Below are positions 1-9,346 of a stretch of DNA of 54,308 nucleotides, piece by piece. This DNA is from Candidatus Helicobacter avicola (GTDB taxonomy: Bacteria; Campylobacterota; Campylobacteria; Campylobacterales; Helicobacteraceae), in assembly GCA_019112865.1 (NCBI GenBank), contig DXIN01000005.1, forward strand, positions 1 through 54,308, written 5' to 3'. The position numbers were made by a program, and so were the translations under genes. The notes beneath the pieces were generated by a model. The model worked only from the letters and a program-made list of their open reading frames with translations, did not search any database and was not told where the DNA came from. Numbering within the stretch: position 1 is the stretch's first letter; every line of letters starts with the position of its first letter.

Positions 1-722
1 TAGGGATAATGCGCGTGGCATTGTTGAGCTGGATAGTTTGGAGCAAAAATGTGTAATTCTCATTTGTGGGTTCAAAAGCATAGATATGTTTATCGGTGTA
101 TTTTTGGAAAACCAATGCACTATCGCCCACAAACGCTCCCACATCGATGATGTCTTTGTGTTTCATTTTAGCAAGAGTACTAGATTCCAGCTCACTTAAG
201 CTGTGCTCGTGCCATAGGACACTTATTTCAAAGAAGTTGGTGGGTAATAGATAATGCCCATAACGATATGGTTTGTAGCTCAATTGTTCAATGCTCCCAT
301 AGAATCTTTGCCCAATTTGTTCTAGTTCTTGAGATTCTTCTAGAGTTATGTCGGTATATATTTCTTTGCCTTGTGTGTAGGCTTCTTTGCAACGATTGAG
401 TAATGTTTGCACTATAACTTTACTTTTGTTATCTAAGTTTTCACAAAGTTTTTGGATTTTTTCTTGTGTTTGTGAATCTAACATAGCTTTGCCTAAGCTA
501 CGGCTTGCGTCATTAACTCGTAATCCTAGGGAAAATTGAGTGGTGTGAGTATAGAGGGTTTGTCCAAAGATTTTATAGGTCGTTACAATTGCCCCCCCCC
601 TTCGTGCCTATAAACAGATTTTTGGTGCGCGAAAACACAGATTGTTTCCACAAGATAAGTTCAATGTTATAGCCTTTAGGGTGGTAGATATTTCCTTCTC
701 GTTTGATGACACAGATATCCAT
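1..722 (-). pseudogene. FkbM-family methyltransferase, phase-variable, out of frame, 3' end cut by window
   Basis: The gene reads leftward from an ATG at 722-720, preceded by a good AAGGAG ribosome site. The first 40-odd codons run into a tract of nine G (592-600, C on the + strand). In the sequenced state the frame stops at 573-575 after 49 codons. One frame over, the reading frame is open from just past the tract to the window edge. It includes IIDVGAFVGDSALVF and IYAFEPTNENYTFLL, the SAM-binding motif I region and the following acidic loop of FkbM-type methyltransferases. These enzymes usually O-methylate surface glycans. A tract of 8 or 11 G would restore one protein of over 230 residues. 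I therefore read it as a switched-off contingency gene; a homopolymer sequencing error is the alternative. Confidence 0.8.
592..600. repeat. Homopolymeric C9/G9 tract (slippage site)
   Basis: Nine consecutive C on the + strand (G on the coding strand) lie inside the 5' part of the FkbM-type gene, exactly where the frame changes. It is the only G/C tract of this length in the window. Tracts like this mediate slipped-strand phase variation in Helicobacter and Campylobacter surface-glycan genes. Confidence 0.85.
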
Positions 723-801
723 TAATAAGCTCCTTGTTTTGGTGTTAGAGAGTTTGATTATAATACAAACTTTAGTGTTTGTAAATAGGTGCGGTCAAAA
801 T

Positions 802-2016
802 CTAGAATCTATACCACAATGTATTTTTGGGTTCATCGCCGATGTAGTAGATTTCGCCAATTTGTGGGACATTGTAACCAACCCCTGCAATTTCGGTGAG
901 TTTTTTGAGAATATCCACTGGTTCATTCCACGCATGACTTCCTGCGCTAAATCTCCCCCAATGTATGGGTTGCACCACTTTGGCTTTCAAATCTTGTGCC
1001 GCTTGAAGCGTCTGCTCTGGGAATGAATGTGAGTATTGCCATGCTTTGTTATATTGTCCATTTTCTAGTAGCGCGAGATCAAACCCACCAAAATACTCGC
1101 CAATCTCCCTAAAGTGTGTGTAATACCCACCATCACCGCTCACAAATACTTTTTTCTCTCCAAGTTCTAAGGCATAGCTTACCCATAGGCTGGTGTTTGC
1201 CTCATAGCCCAGTCGTTTTGTGCTATGTTGGCTGGGGGTAGCAGTGATACATAGGTTATGGGCACTAGAGCGCACGCCTTCCCACCAATTAAGCTCGATG
1301 ATTTTTTCATGAGCGATTCCATACTTGATGAGAATCTGCGCACTACCTTGTGGCACGATGAAATACGACACACTATCTTTAAGGGATTTGAGCGTTTTTT
1401 TATCAAGATGGTCGTAGTGCGAGTGTGTGATAAGCACGATGTCAATCTTGGGAAAATCCTCTTTTGTATAGGTTTTGTGTGCCTTGAACGCACGATTGAC
1501 AAAAAATACAGGCGAAGCATAGGAGGTAAAGAGCGGATCAATAAGGATATGTAGTCCATTATGCACTATGTATAGTGAAGAATGCCCTAACCACGCAAGC
1601 GAGGATTTTGAGGTATGCTGGAGGTTGTGAAAATCCTTATTTGCTATGGGCAGGGGTTTTGGTGGTTTAGCATTTGCCACAGGTGTGGTATAAAACTCCA
1701 GCACATCGCTTAATTTCACACTTGGAGGTAGGGCAGCCTTGGGGTTTTGGTTGATATAAATCAGTGCATTTTTGTAAAAAACTTGCTTGGCTTTTGGTTT
1801 GGCGAGGGAGAATTTGTGTAGCATAAGTGAATCCTTGGGAGATAAAATCTTTGTGTGCGGAGTAGGGCGAGAGTCTTTGTAGTCCCTAGAAATAGCTGTG
1901 ATGGTTTCTAAAGAATGGTTTGCTAGGTAGTCTTGCTCCTGCAAATATTCTCTTGAGCATGCACACAAAAACAGCATAAAAACAATAGAAATAAGCCGGT
2001 ATATAGGAGTTTTCAT
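802..2016 (-). CDS. MBL-fold metal-dependent hydrolase lipoprotein (NAPE-PLD/RomA-like)
   Basis: This is a 404-residue metallo-beta-lactamase-fold protein. The N-terminus is a lipoprotein signal ending LFLCAC-S, so it is probably anchored to a membrane facing the periplasm. The metal site is visible as ITHSHYDHLD (HxHxDH). It is preceded by WLGHSSLYI and LIDPLF, the pattern of the N-acyl-phosphatidylethanolamine phospholipase D / RomA branch, and followed by a late HWGRFSAGSHAW histidine motif. Family members hydrolyse phosphodiester or related bonds; the substrate here cannot be told. It stands alone, with 191 bp of gene-free DNA upstream. Confidence 0.88.
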   Translation of the reverse strand: MKTPIYRLISIVFMLFLCACSREYLQEQDYLANHSLETITAISRDYKDSRPTPHTKILSPKDSLMLHKFSLAKPKAKQVFYKNALIYINQNPKAALPPSVKLSDVLEFYTTPVANAKPPKPLPIANKDFHNLQHTSKSSLAWLGHSSLYIVHNGLHILIDPLFTSYASPVFFVNRAFKAHKTYTKEDFPKIDIVLITHSHYDHLDKKTLKSLKDSVSYFIVPQGSAQILIKYGIAHEKIIELNWWEGVRSSAHNLCITATPSQHSTKRLGYEANTSLWVSYALELGEKKVFVSGDGGYYTHFREIGEYFGGFDLALLENGQYNKAWQYSHSFPEQTLQAAQDLKAKVVQPIHWGRFSAGSHAWNEPVDILKKLTEIAGVGYNVPQIGEIYYIGDEPKNTLWYRF

Positions 2017-2208
2017 AGTTTTTTCCGTTTCTTGATATTATAGCATTTTGTGATACAAATCTGCTATGAATCTAATTTATCATACACAAAAGGTTGAAAT
2101 AAGGTGCAAAACAAGTGGGAGCAGATGAGTAAAAAAGATTGAAAATTATAGTTTTCATAAATCATTGTTTGAAATTACCGAAGTTGCGGTAACAATAACA
2201 CCCTTTTG

Positions 2209-2908
2209 TCATTTGATGAGTGTATAGATATTCTCCAAAGCCCTTTCATAATAAGTAAGGTTATCCCCAAAGTCATTTTCTTCCATATCAATAGGATCAA
2301 TAAGCTCATCAATACATTCTGAGTCTAGCATCCTACACAAACTCACGGCAATCAATCCACTATATAATAACTTCTCTCTGCGGGATTTGTTATGTTTTCT
2401 GTAGGCATATTTGCCAAATACGGATCATTGGCGGATATTAGTTGAGAACCCTTGAGTTCATTTAAACAAGAAACAAAATTGCTTTCTACTAGACCGCATT
2501 GCTTTATGGCTACGATGATAGCATCTTCGGCTATACGCACCTTACATACATCGATAGCATCCTTTTGTCCGCCTCAAAATTTTATAAAAATCGCCATATG
2601 TCTCAATTTTATCAAATCTACCATCCAGAAGGGACATTCCTGCTATTGCTACTTCTGGAATTTTTGCATCTAACCCCTACTTCGCATGTGTATTCAAAAT
2701 CATCCTGAAGTTTGTCAAAAACATACTTAACCATTTCTGGTCTGATTTGTGTATTTTCCGAGACACTTCCCAATACATCTTTTTTGATTTTGATTACATT
2801 ATCATCATCAGTAATTATAGTTTTGCTACTAGATATACTAAAAAAACTTATGACCGCAATAACTGCCACCACTACTAAAATTATCTTTAATTTGGATTTA
2901 TTTTTCAT
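2209..2908 (-). pseudogene. Broken gene for a small membrane-anchored protein, three frameshifts
   Basis: Four reading-frame pieces follow each other on the minus strand. The first begins MKNKSKLKIILVVVAVIAVI, a signal anchor, and runs to about 2670. The second (DAKIPEVAIAGMSLLDG) runs to about 2565. The third (VRIAEDAIIVAIKQCG) ends at 2352. The last (LCRMLDSECIDELIDPID) ends with the stop at 2209-2211. Switching frame three times gives one continuous protein of about 230 residues with protein-like composition throughout. The first shift lies at a GGGG run near 2668-2671. The family is not recognised. Either the gene is decaying or the assembly has indel errors here. Confidence 0.6.
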
Positions 2909-2952
2909 ATTCTCATTTTCTGATTTATTTTCAAACAGAGAGTGATAAAGAT

Positions 2953-3029
<77 letters not shown>

Positions 3030-3060
3030 ATATGATAAAACATTGAGAGAAAAAGAAAGA

Positions 3061-3135
3061 TGGCTGGGGTAAAAGGATTCGAACCTCTGAATGCCTGGAC
3101 CAAAACCAGGTGCCTTACCGCTTGGCGATACCCCA
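3061..3135 (-). tRNA. tRNA-Gln (TTG)
   Basis: This is a 75-nt cloverleaf on the minus strand with anticodon loop TTTTGGT (anticodon TTG), T-loop GGTTCGAATCC, acceptor stem TGGGGTA/TACCCCA and an encoded CCA. It is upstream of and collinear with tRNA-fMet, so the two may be co-transcribed. Confidence 0.95.
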
Positions 3136-3207
3136 TTGCGAGATTAAATAAACTAAAAGCGTGATTATAGTGATTTCAAATATAAAAGTCAAGATTCTAT
3201 AAAGAAT

Positions 3208-4653
3208 TTACACGATATAATGCGCACCTAAGCTTTGCTGTCGTGCCAATGCAGAGCACACAATATTTCGTGCCACAAGCAATCGTAGGCTTAGCATACG
3301 TCCGATGTTAGATTCTAACATTACCTCAATCCCACCAAGCGCAGCATTTAGCTTATCTTTCGTGCGGACAATTCCCACTTTTTCCCACATAATCTTGCGT
3401 AGCAAATCCCGCAGATGCGCATCACCCTCTTTTTCCAGCACATTTTCATCAAAGGGAAAATATCGCACTGGATTTTTTCCCACTGCGCCTAATATCTCCA
3501 TCGCTGCGACTTTGCCAAATACAAGTCCTTCTAGGAGTGAGTTTGAGGCAAGGCGGTTTGCTCCATGCACACCATTATACGCACACTCCCCTATGGCATA
3601 GAGATTTGTCATACCCTGCACTCTTGTAGTAATATCGCACAAAATCCCGCCCATACAATAATGAAACGCCGGAGAAATAGGCACGAGGTCATTTGGTATG
3701 TCAAGTTTGCACGCACTAAGCTCACGATAAATATTTGGGAATCTCGCGCTAAAGGTTTCTTTGCTAAATGCCCCTAAATCCAAAAATGCCTGCTCATTGT
3801 GTGTGCTACAATAATCCACGATAGCCCTTGCGACAATGTCGCGTGGTGCGAGCTCACCGCGCTTATCATACGCAAACAAAAACCGCTCACCTTTAGAATC
3901 TATAATCTTGCCGCCCTCTCCTCTCACAGCCTCACTGATGAGATATTTGCGCGCAGTTTTGGTTTGCACATATACACTTGGGTGAAATTGCAACATCTCC
4001 ATATTAGCGAGCTTTAAACCATGCTCAAGGATAATCCCATGCACATCACCACCGATTGTGTGCGCATTAGTATGATATTTAAAAAGTCCGCCTATGCCAC
4101 CGCTTGCTAGCACGATATGATCACTATAAATATGCACTAATCCCTTCTTGGTTTGCACGCTCACACCATAGCACCTATCGTCTTCTAGGAGCAAATCCAC
4201 TACACGCGCACTTTTCCAAAGTGTATGCCCCAGAGAGCGCATAAGAAATGTGTGGAGATTGCGTCCGGTGCTATCTCCACCAGAATGCACGATACGCGCG
4301 ATAGAATGCCCACCTTCTTTGGTATAGCTTAATGCACCGCTCTCCTCCCTATCAAACCCAAAGCCATCATTGAGTAGTTCCTCTAAGATTCCCAAACTTT
4401 CTGCGCTTAGTTTTTGCACACTTTGTGTGTCATTGAGCTGTGAGCCTGCGAGGATAGTATCTTGGATATGGATTGGTATATCATCAATATCCCTTGCTAT
4501 TGTGATTCCACCTTGTGCATAGAAGGTATTGCATTCCCACGACTGGTTTTTGCATAGTAATAACACACGCAAGTTTTTTGGCAAATGACGCGCACAATAC
4601 AGCCCAGCTACTCCTGCCCCTACTATTACGACATCATAATGTAATCTTTCCAT
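3208..4653 (-). CDS. nadB: L-aspartate oxidase
   Basis: This FAD flavoprotein oxidises L-aspartate to iminoaspartate, the first step of de novo NAD synthesis, in the cytoplasm. It has 481 residues. The N-terminal dinucleotide fold is VVIVGAGVAGLYCA. It is followed by NTFYAQGGI and the HSGGDSTGR region, and by the late NLYAIGECAYNGVHGANRLASN block that binds the flavin in the fumarate reductase/NadB family. A small lipoprotein gene ends 3 bp upstream, so the two are probably one transcript. nadA and nadC are not adjacent here. Confidence 0.93.
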   Translation of the reverse strand: MERLHYDVVIVGAGVAGLYCARHLPKNLRVLLLCKNQSWECNTFYAQGGITIARDIDDIPIHIQDTILAGSQLNDTQSVQKLSAESLGILEELLNDGFGFDREESGALSYTKEGGHSIARIVHSGGDSTGRNLHTFLMRSLGHTLWKSARVVDLLLEDDRCYGVSVQTKKGLVHIYSDHIVLASGGIGGLFKYHTNAHTIGGDVHGIILEHGLKLANMEMLQFHPSVYVQTKTARKYLISEAVRGEGGKIIDSKGERFLFAYDKRGELAPRDIVARAIVDYCSTHNEQAFLDLGAFSKETFSARFPNIYRELSACKLDIPNDLVPISPAFHYCMGGILCDITTRVQGMTNLYAIGECAYNGVHGANRLASNSLLEGLVFGKVAAMEILGAVGKNPVRYFPFDENVLEKEGDAHLRDLLRKIMWEKVGIVRTKDKLNAALGGIEVMLESNIGRMLSLRLLVARNIVCSALARQQSLGAHYIV

Positions 4654-4656
4654 TCT

Positions 4657-4863
4657 CTAATCCCCCTCATCTTCACTAAGGCTTGTAGAATGTATGCTCC
4701 TTATGCTTTGTGGTGTGGGTTGTGAATCTTGTTTGTCAATTTGGGGTTGCTTATCGCCACGTTCGTAGTAAGGCTTAGTTTTATACCCACAGCCCACCAT
4801 CACACCGCCTGTGAAAATCACAAAAAAATATGCTATCATTGCGTTATGAAAGATTCTAAGCAT
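4657..4863 (-). CDS. Small lipoprotein (68 aa)
   Basis: The start at 4863 is supported by an AAAGGAG ribosome site seven bases upstream. An N-terminal hydrophobic stretch ends VMVGC-GYK, a lipobox, and is followed by a short, polar, low-complexity tail rich in Gln, Ser and Asp. The YKTKPYY start of the mature part recalls short LptM-like lipoproteins, but the match is too short to name it. It precedes nadB by 3 bp. Its start codon lies inside the 5' end of the divergent gene at 4846. Confidence 0.7.
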   Translation of the reverse strand: MLRIFHNAMIAYFFVIFTGGVMVGCGYKTKPYYERGDKQPQIDKQDSQPTPQSIRSIHSTSLSEDEGD

Positions 4864-5301
4864 ATCATCTCCTTTCTCAAATCACAACCAGAGTTTTCTA
4901 AACTTTTGCTCAAAGATGAGATTAATCTCTTTAAGGCAGCATATCTCACGCCCTATTTGCAAGAGCAAATCCTCTTTATTTTTGTCAAAAACCAAACGCT
5001 TTTTTTTGCCGCCAAGCACCCAGCATTTTGTCAAGAGTTTAATTATACACGCAAGCACATAATACAGACTTTAAGACAATATCCTCAAAAGTTCCCAACT
5101 CTAAGCACCCTCAAAGAGGCAAAAGCCTATGTCCCGCGTCATATCCTAGAGCCAAAGCCACTGCCTCGCACAGAATCTAGGCATTATTTTAGCGAACATT
5201 CAAAGGGTAAATTTGTCAATCATTGCACCAATCCACGACTTTATGAACTTTTTGAGAAACTTCGCCTTGCGATTTTGCGCAATCAGCCTAGTGAGGAGTG
5301 A
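4846..5301 (+). CDS. Conserved hypothetical, possible DUF721/DciA-like protein (151 aa)
   Basis: The start is taken as ATG 4846 (MKDSKHIISFLKS). The longer upstream frame would run through the lipoprotein gene on the other strand. The protein is small, basic and cytoplasmic. The pattern LQEQILFIFVKNQTLFFAAK, followed by a helix (EFNYTRKHIIQTLRQY), recalls the DUF721 fold of the helicase loader DciA. That assignment is weak. No Shine-Dalgarno is seen, but a TATCAT box at 4834-4839 would put transcription at or very near the ATG. Confidence 0.7.
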   Translation: MKDSKHIISFLKSQPEFSKLLLKDEINLFKAAYLTPYLQEQILFIFVKNQTLFFAAKHPAFCQEFNYTRKHIIQTLRQYPQKFPTLSTLKEAKAYVPRHILEPKPLPRTESRHYFSEHSKGKFVNHCTNPRLYELFEKLRLAILRNQPSEE

Positions 5302-5342
5302 AGTCATCACACATACACAAGCTAGATTCTGTCTTGATTTGC

Positions 5343-5732
5343 CTACCACCCTCTTGTGATGGCGTGGCAAACGGTGCAAGAGTGCAGTATCTCTGCGTGA
5401 ATCTCTGCAGCTTTTAAGATTTTATTTTTTTGCAGAGCTTCTTGGAGTGCTTGGATATTTTCTTCATCGCGTTTAAGGGTGTTAAGCACGATGTTTTCTT
5501 CCATACTTTGTGAGGTTTTGAGATAGTCAAACACATTATATTTTTTGAATTCTCCATATGCTTGTGAAAATTCTTTTAATCCCTTAGTAATTTGTGCTTT
5601 ATCGTTGTAAAAAAAGCCTTTTTGCATAAGATTCATGCTGTATTCCATATCACGCATTTTTTTGGTAACCTCACTAGCTTCTAGCCACGCACTTCCTAGC
5701 CCAAGTAACAAAATCCACACATATTTCATCAT
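5343..5732 (-). CDS. Periplasmic monoheme c-type cytochrome, cytochrome c'-like
   Basis: The start at 5732 gives a 129-residue protein beginning MMKYVWILLLGLGSAWLEAS, a normal Sec signal peptide. The longer reading frame upstream lacks one. The mature part is a helical domain with a single heme-attachment motif, SCTVCH, almost at the C-terminus. That is the arrangement of four-helix cytochromes c' rather than class I cytochromes. The role could be electron transfer or gas/NO binding; the sequence does not decide. It is transcribed divergently from the chemotaxis receptor with 126 bp between them. Confidence 0.8.
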   Translation of the reverse strand: MMKYVWILLLGLGSAWLEASEVTKKMRDMEYSMNLMQKGFFYNDKAQITKGLKEFSQAYGEFKKYNVFDYLKTSQSMEENIVLNTLKRDEENIQALQEALQKNKILKAAEIHAEILHSCTVCHAITRGW

Positions 5733-5858
5733 TAATCCTAATCCTTGCAAATGCACAAAATATCGGCAATTGTTGGTTATTCTATAAAAAATATTGGAAT
5801 TTGAGAGTATGGCACATAATTTGCTGGATTCTCTATCAAAATTCGTAAAAGGATTGTT

Positions 5859-7445
5859 ATGCAAGAACAAACTTCCACAGGCTACACTGATACGCAAGCT
5901 TCTGCACAGGAGCATTTGCCACAATCTGGCTTTGACCTTGCCCAAAGCTTCCCCATACCCTACTCGCTTAAAAGCAATTTTATTATTATATGTGTATTCT
6001 TTGTCGCGCTTTTGGGTTTGTGCGCGTTTTTTGCCATAAGTGCGTATCACTCTAGTGCCAAATCTACCACACATAGCTTCACCGATCCACTTTTGGAAAA
6101 CCAAGATTTGCTTGAACAATTTGATTTTATCGGGCAGGTCTATGTGCGATTAGGAAACCTCCTCCTTGCACCCCAAGATTCTCAAAACAAAGCCCTTATT
6201 GTCGCAATGTTAAAAAGCTGGAATGAGAGTTTTGTCAAAAACGATCAAAGTTTGCAGTCCTACTACCAACAGATAAATAAGACACTTGAGATAGAATCCA
6301 ATGCAGAGTTTATCGCGCAGATTCAAGAAAGCCTCCAAAAAATCTATGTGCTTTTGCTCCAAAAGGCAAACAAGGGCATTACTGATGTGTTGGGGAATTG
6401 GCAGGGGGATTCTCAAGATTTCTTGACAAGCACACAGGGCGCGTTTATCGTCTTTGGAATCATTGCATTAGTTGTGTGTATCGTGCTTTGTGTGGTATTG
6501 TGGAGAGTATTTGTCTCTCTTAGGCGTCTTAAAGGCGATTGGCAGGGGTTTTCTATACTCCTTAAGGATATTTCTAAAGGCGACACTCCCCACACTTCAC
6601 AGAATCTAGCAGACTTGGAAACCCGAGATATAGGGATTTTTGAGCCTTTTAAAAAGAGCATAAATTTATTGGGCAGACACACTGCCCCAGAAACTACCCA
6701 ACCTACTTCGACACCATTGCCTAGTGAAAAAATCTCTACACTCAAAGAACAAATCACAACACTAGAGCAAGATATTTCTAAAAGCCTAGAATCTAGTGCA
6801 GGTATTATGCACACAATCACACAATCTATAGAACACAGCACGCAATCTCAAGAGCAAATCACACAAGATAGGGAGCAATTTGAGCATACAAGTCAAAGCC
6901 TCCAGAATCTCTTTAGTAAGCTTAGTGAGAGTATTGAGCTTCAAAGTGCGCTTAGTGCAAAATTTGCTGACTTAGGGGGAAGCGTTACACAGATTAAAGA
7001 TGTGCTAAATTTTATTGATGATATTGCTAGTAGGACTAATCTCTTAGCTCTCAATGCTGCGATTGAAGCAGCGCGAGCAGGTGAGCATGGGCGAGGCTTT
7101 GCAGTGGTGGCAGATGAGGTGCGCAAGCTTGCTGAATCTACCCAAAAAAGCCTCAAAGACATTGAGGTGAGTATCAATCTCTTAGCAGGTAATATCGATG
7201 AGATTTGTTATAGTGCCCAAGAAAGCTCACAAACCTTTGAAAATCTTATCCAAGAAAGTGAGGATTCAAAGCAAAGCCTCCAAAATGTCCGAGATTCACT
7301 TCATAATATCATAGAAAACATTACGACACAAAATGCAGCGACACTAAGCATTTCCACACAGATTCAGAGTATGATAGAATCTTACCAACATATCAATACT
7401 CTTGTTGCACAAAGTGCGCAATCTATCAAAAGTATAGATTCTTAA
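5859..7445 (+). CDS. Methyl-accepting chemotaxis protein
   Basis: This 528-residue transmembrane receptor for chemotaxis has an unusually long polar N-terminal tail of about 40 residues before TM1 (41-61). A periplasmic helical sensor follows, then TM2 at 195-217. The kinase-control hairpin lies at about 380-430, with [20 protein letters not shown] and [13 protein letters not shown]. These tip residues contact CheA and CheW. The periplasmic part is about 135 residues, the size of a four-helix bundle sensor; the ligand is unknown. No CheR-binding pentapeptide is seen at the C-terminus. Confidence 0.92.
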   Translation: MQEQTSTGYTDTQASAQEHLPQSGFDLAQSFPIPYSLKSNFIIICVFFVALLGLCAFFAISAYHSSAKSTTHSFTDPLLENQDLLEQFDFIGQVYVRLGNLLLAPQDSQNKALIVAMLKSWNESFVKNDQSLQSYYQQINKTLEIESNAEFIAQIQESLQKIYVLLLQKANKGITDVLGNWQGDSQDFLTSTQGAFIVFGIIALVVCIVLCVVLWRVFVSLRRLKGDWQGFSILLKDISKGDTPHTSQNLADLETRDIGIFEPFKKSINLLGRHTAPETTQPTSTPLPSEKISTLKEQITTLEQDISKSLESSAGIMHTITQSIEHSTQSQEQITQDREQFEHTSQSLQNLFSKLSESIELQSALSAKFADLGGSVTQIKDVLNFIDDIASRTNLLALNAAIEAARAGEHGRGFAVVADEVRKLAESTQKSLKDIEVSINLLAGNIDEICYSAQESSQTFENLIQESEDSKQSLQNVRDSLHNIIENITTQNAATLSISTQIQSMIESYQHINTLVAQSAQSIKSIDS

Positions 7446-7457
7446 GATTTGTAATGT

Positions 7458-8345
7458 ATGAAAAATCTCCTACTCGCCGCATACAAACCTAAAAATATTA
7501 GTTCTAATCATTTTCTCAATAAACTCAAAGCGCGAGTGGGTGAAAAAAAAGCTGGATACAGCGGCACGCTTGATCCCTTTGCTAGTGGGCTTTTGGTTGT
7601 AGGATTTGGGCAATACACGCGACTTTTGCCATATTTACAGCTCACGCCTAAATGTTACAAAGCGACATTGTGGCTTGGGGCGAGTTCGCCGACACTTGAT
7701 ATTGAGGGTATAGAATCTGTGTGCCAAATCGCTCCATTTAGCCAAACGCAGGTGCTAGAAGCTTTGGATTCACTCAAAGGTGAGGTGTCTTACACTCCAC
7801 CACGTTTTAGTGCTAAACATATCAATGGCACGCGTGCCTACAAGCTTGCGCGTGAAGGTGTGGAGTTCGCACTAGAAACAGACACAATGTCTGTGTATGA
7901 AATCACCCTATGTGCGTATAATCACCCATTTTTAAGCTTTGAAGTTAGTGTGTCAAAAGGTGCGTATGTGCGCTCTCTAGGTGAGATTATCGCACAAAAA
8001 CTTGGCGTAGATGGTGTGCTTAGTGCCTTGCATAGAATCTCTGAAGGCAGTATAAGCCTCTTATCTCCCACACAGCCCCTCTATCATATCGAGATAGATT
8101 CGGTGTGCTATCCGTTTTTTGTGCTAGATTCTCAAAAAGCTCTCTCTTGTCCTAGCCTTTGGCTACCTAAACACAAGCATCTTATAGCCAATGGTGCGAA
8201 ATTCTCTCTCCAAAACACAAAAAGTGGTGTATATAAAACTTATTTTGAGGAATTTTTTTCTATAATTGAAGTTTTAGCAAACAAAGAGGTGCGATACCTT
8301 TACAATAGGATTCCATATGCTGATACTCTCGAGAAAACAAGATGA
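7458..8345 (+). CDS. truB: tRNA pseudouridine(55) synthase
   Basis: TruB converts U55 in the T-loop of tRNAs to pseudouridine. It has 295 residues. The catalytic aspartate lies in [14 protein letters not shown] near residue 40, and the later [11 protein letters not shown]-type block is present as [17 protein letters not shown]. The 3' end overlaps csrA by 29 bp, so translation of the two is probably coupled. It follows the chemotaxis receptor by 12 bp. Confidence 0.93.
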   Translation: MKNLLLAAYKPKNISSNHFLNKLKARVGEKKAGYSGTLDPFASGLLVVGFGQYTRLLPYLQLTPKCYKATLWLGASSPTLDIEGIESVCQIAPFSQTQVLEALDSLKGEVSYTPPRFSAKHINGTRAYKLAREGVEFALETDTMSVYEITLCAYNHPFLSFEVSVSKGAYVRSLGEIIAQKLGVDGVLSALHRISEGSISLLSPTQPLYHIEIDSVCYPFFVLDSQKALSCPSLWLPKHKHLIANGAKFSLQNTKSGVYKTYFEEFFSIIEVLANKEVRYLYNRIPYADTLEKTR

Positions 8346-8550
8346 TGGTGTGATGATAGGCGATGATATAGAGATAAAAATTATTTCTATTGACAAGGGC
8401 AGCGTGCGATTAGGGTTTAAAGCTCCTTCTAGTATGCTTATCCTGCGTTCTGAACTCAAAGATGCCATTGCTATGCAAAATCAACAGGCTTCCATCAACG
8501 CACCGAGGGAATTGACTTTGCCAAAGGTGGGAACTATCAAAAAGAAATAG
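8317..8550 (+). CDS. csrA: Carbon storage regulator / translational regulator
   Basis: This is a 77-residue RNA-binding homodimer that blocks or protects mRNAs by binding GGA motifs; in epsilonproteobacteria it controls flagellin translation with FliW. The signature start [20 protein letters not shown] and the [15 protein letters not shown]-contact strand are intact. Length is typical of the family. It sits inside the truB-csrA-ispE run, overlapping truB and separated from ispE by one base. Confidence 0.95.
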   Translation: MLILSRKQDDGVMIGDDIEIKIISIDKGSVRLGFKAPSSMLILRSELKDAIAMQNQQASINAPRELTLPKVGTIKKK

Positions 8551-8551
8551 T

Positions 8552-9346
8552 ATGCAACCCCTTATCTCTAAGAGTTATCCAAAACTTAATATCTTTCTTA
8601 AAATTATTGGAAGACGTGAAGACGGCTTTCATCTCCTTTCATCGCGTTTTGTTATCGCAAAAGGTGCGCTTTTTGACACACTAAGTGTAGAATCCAGCTC
8701 TAAGGGTTTTGTGCTAGAGGGAGAATTTGGCTGCAATATAGAATCCAACACGATTTATAAAGCAAAGTGTGCTATGCAGGAACTCGCAAAAAATGGGCGT
8801 GTGGATTCTGAAATAGCGGATTTTATACAATCTCTCAAAGTTTGTGTGCAAAAACATATACCAGAGGGTGCGGGACTAGGTGGCGGGAGTGCTAATGCTG
8901 CGAGTTTTGTGCATAGTGTGTGTGAGCTTTGTGAGCTAGAGCTAGATGTGGAGGATTATGCCTTTATCGCACAAAGATGTGGGGCTGATGTGGCGTTTTT
9001 TTTGCAACGCACGCCAAGCGCGAATGTCGGAGGTGTGGGCGAGGAGGTTGTATCCTTTGTGGAGAATCTCCCCGAGTTTGAGATCTATACACCAGAGATT
9101 GTGTGCTCTACACCAGCAGTGTATAGAGACTTTGCTACCAAAAACCGCGCCTTTAGCCCACTTCCGAGAGAATGGCTTGCTACTCCAAGTGCGCAAATCC
9201 TCCAAAAACACACACTAGAGGAGCTTAACGACCTCTACACTAGCGCACTATGTATTGCTCCAGAGCTAGAATCTGTGTCTAAAGATCTTGGGAGTGGTTG
9301 GTTTTTTAGCGGAAGCGGTAGTAGTTTTTTTCGGATAAAGTTATGA
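8552..9346 (+). CDS. ispE: 4-diphosphocytidyl-2-C-methyl-D-erythritol kinase
   Basis: IspE phosphorylates CDP-methylerythritol in the MEP route to isoprenoids. It has 264 residues and is a GHMP kinase. Visible are the substrate region SYPKLNIFLKIIGRREDGFH, the phosphate loop PEGAGLGGGSANAASF, the CGADVAFFL block with the catalytic aspartate, and the C-terminal SGSGSSFF motif. The stop overlaps the next start as ATGA. Confidence 0.93.
   Translation: MQPLISKSYPKLNIFLKIIGRREDGFHLLSSRFVIAKGALFDTLSVESSSKGFVLEGEFGCNIESNTIYKAKCAMQELAKNGRVDSEIADFIQSLKVCVQKHIPEGAGLGGGSANAASFVHSVCELCELELDVEDYAFIAQRCGADVAFFLQRTPSANVGGVGEEVVSFVENLPEFEIYTPEIVCSTPAVYRDFATKNRAFSPLPREWLATPSAQILQKHTLEELNDLYTSALCIAPELESVSKDLGSGWFFSGSGSSFFRIKL

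Noticed and set aside
2017-2208. Hidden gene in the gap upstream of the MBL lipoprotein
   Set aside because: AT-rich with short frames only; nothing supportable seen.
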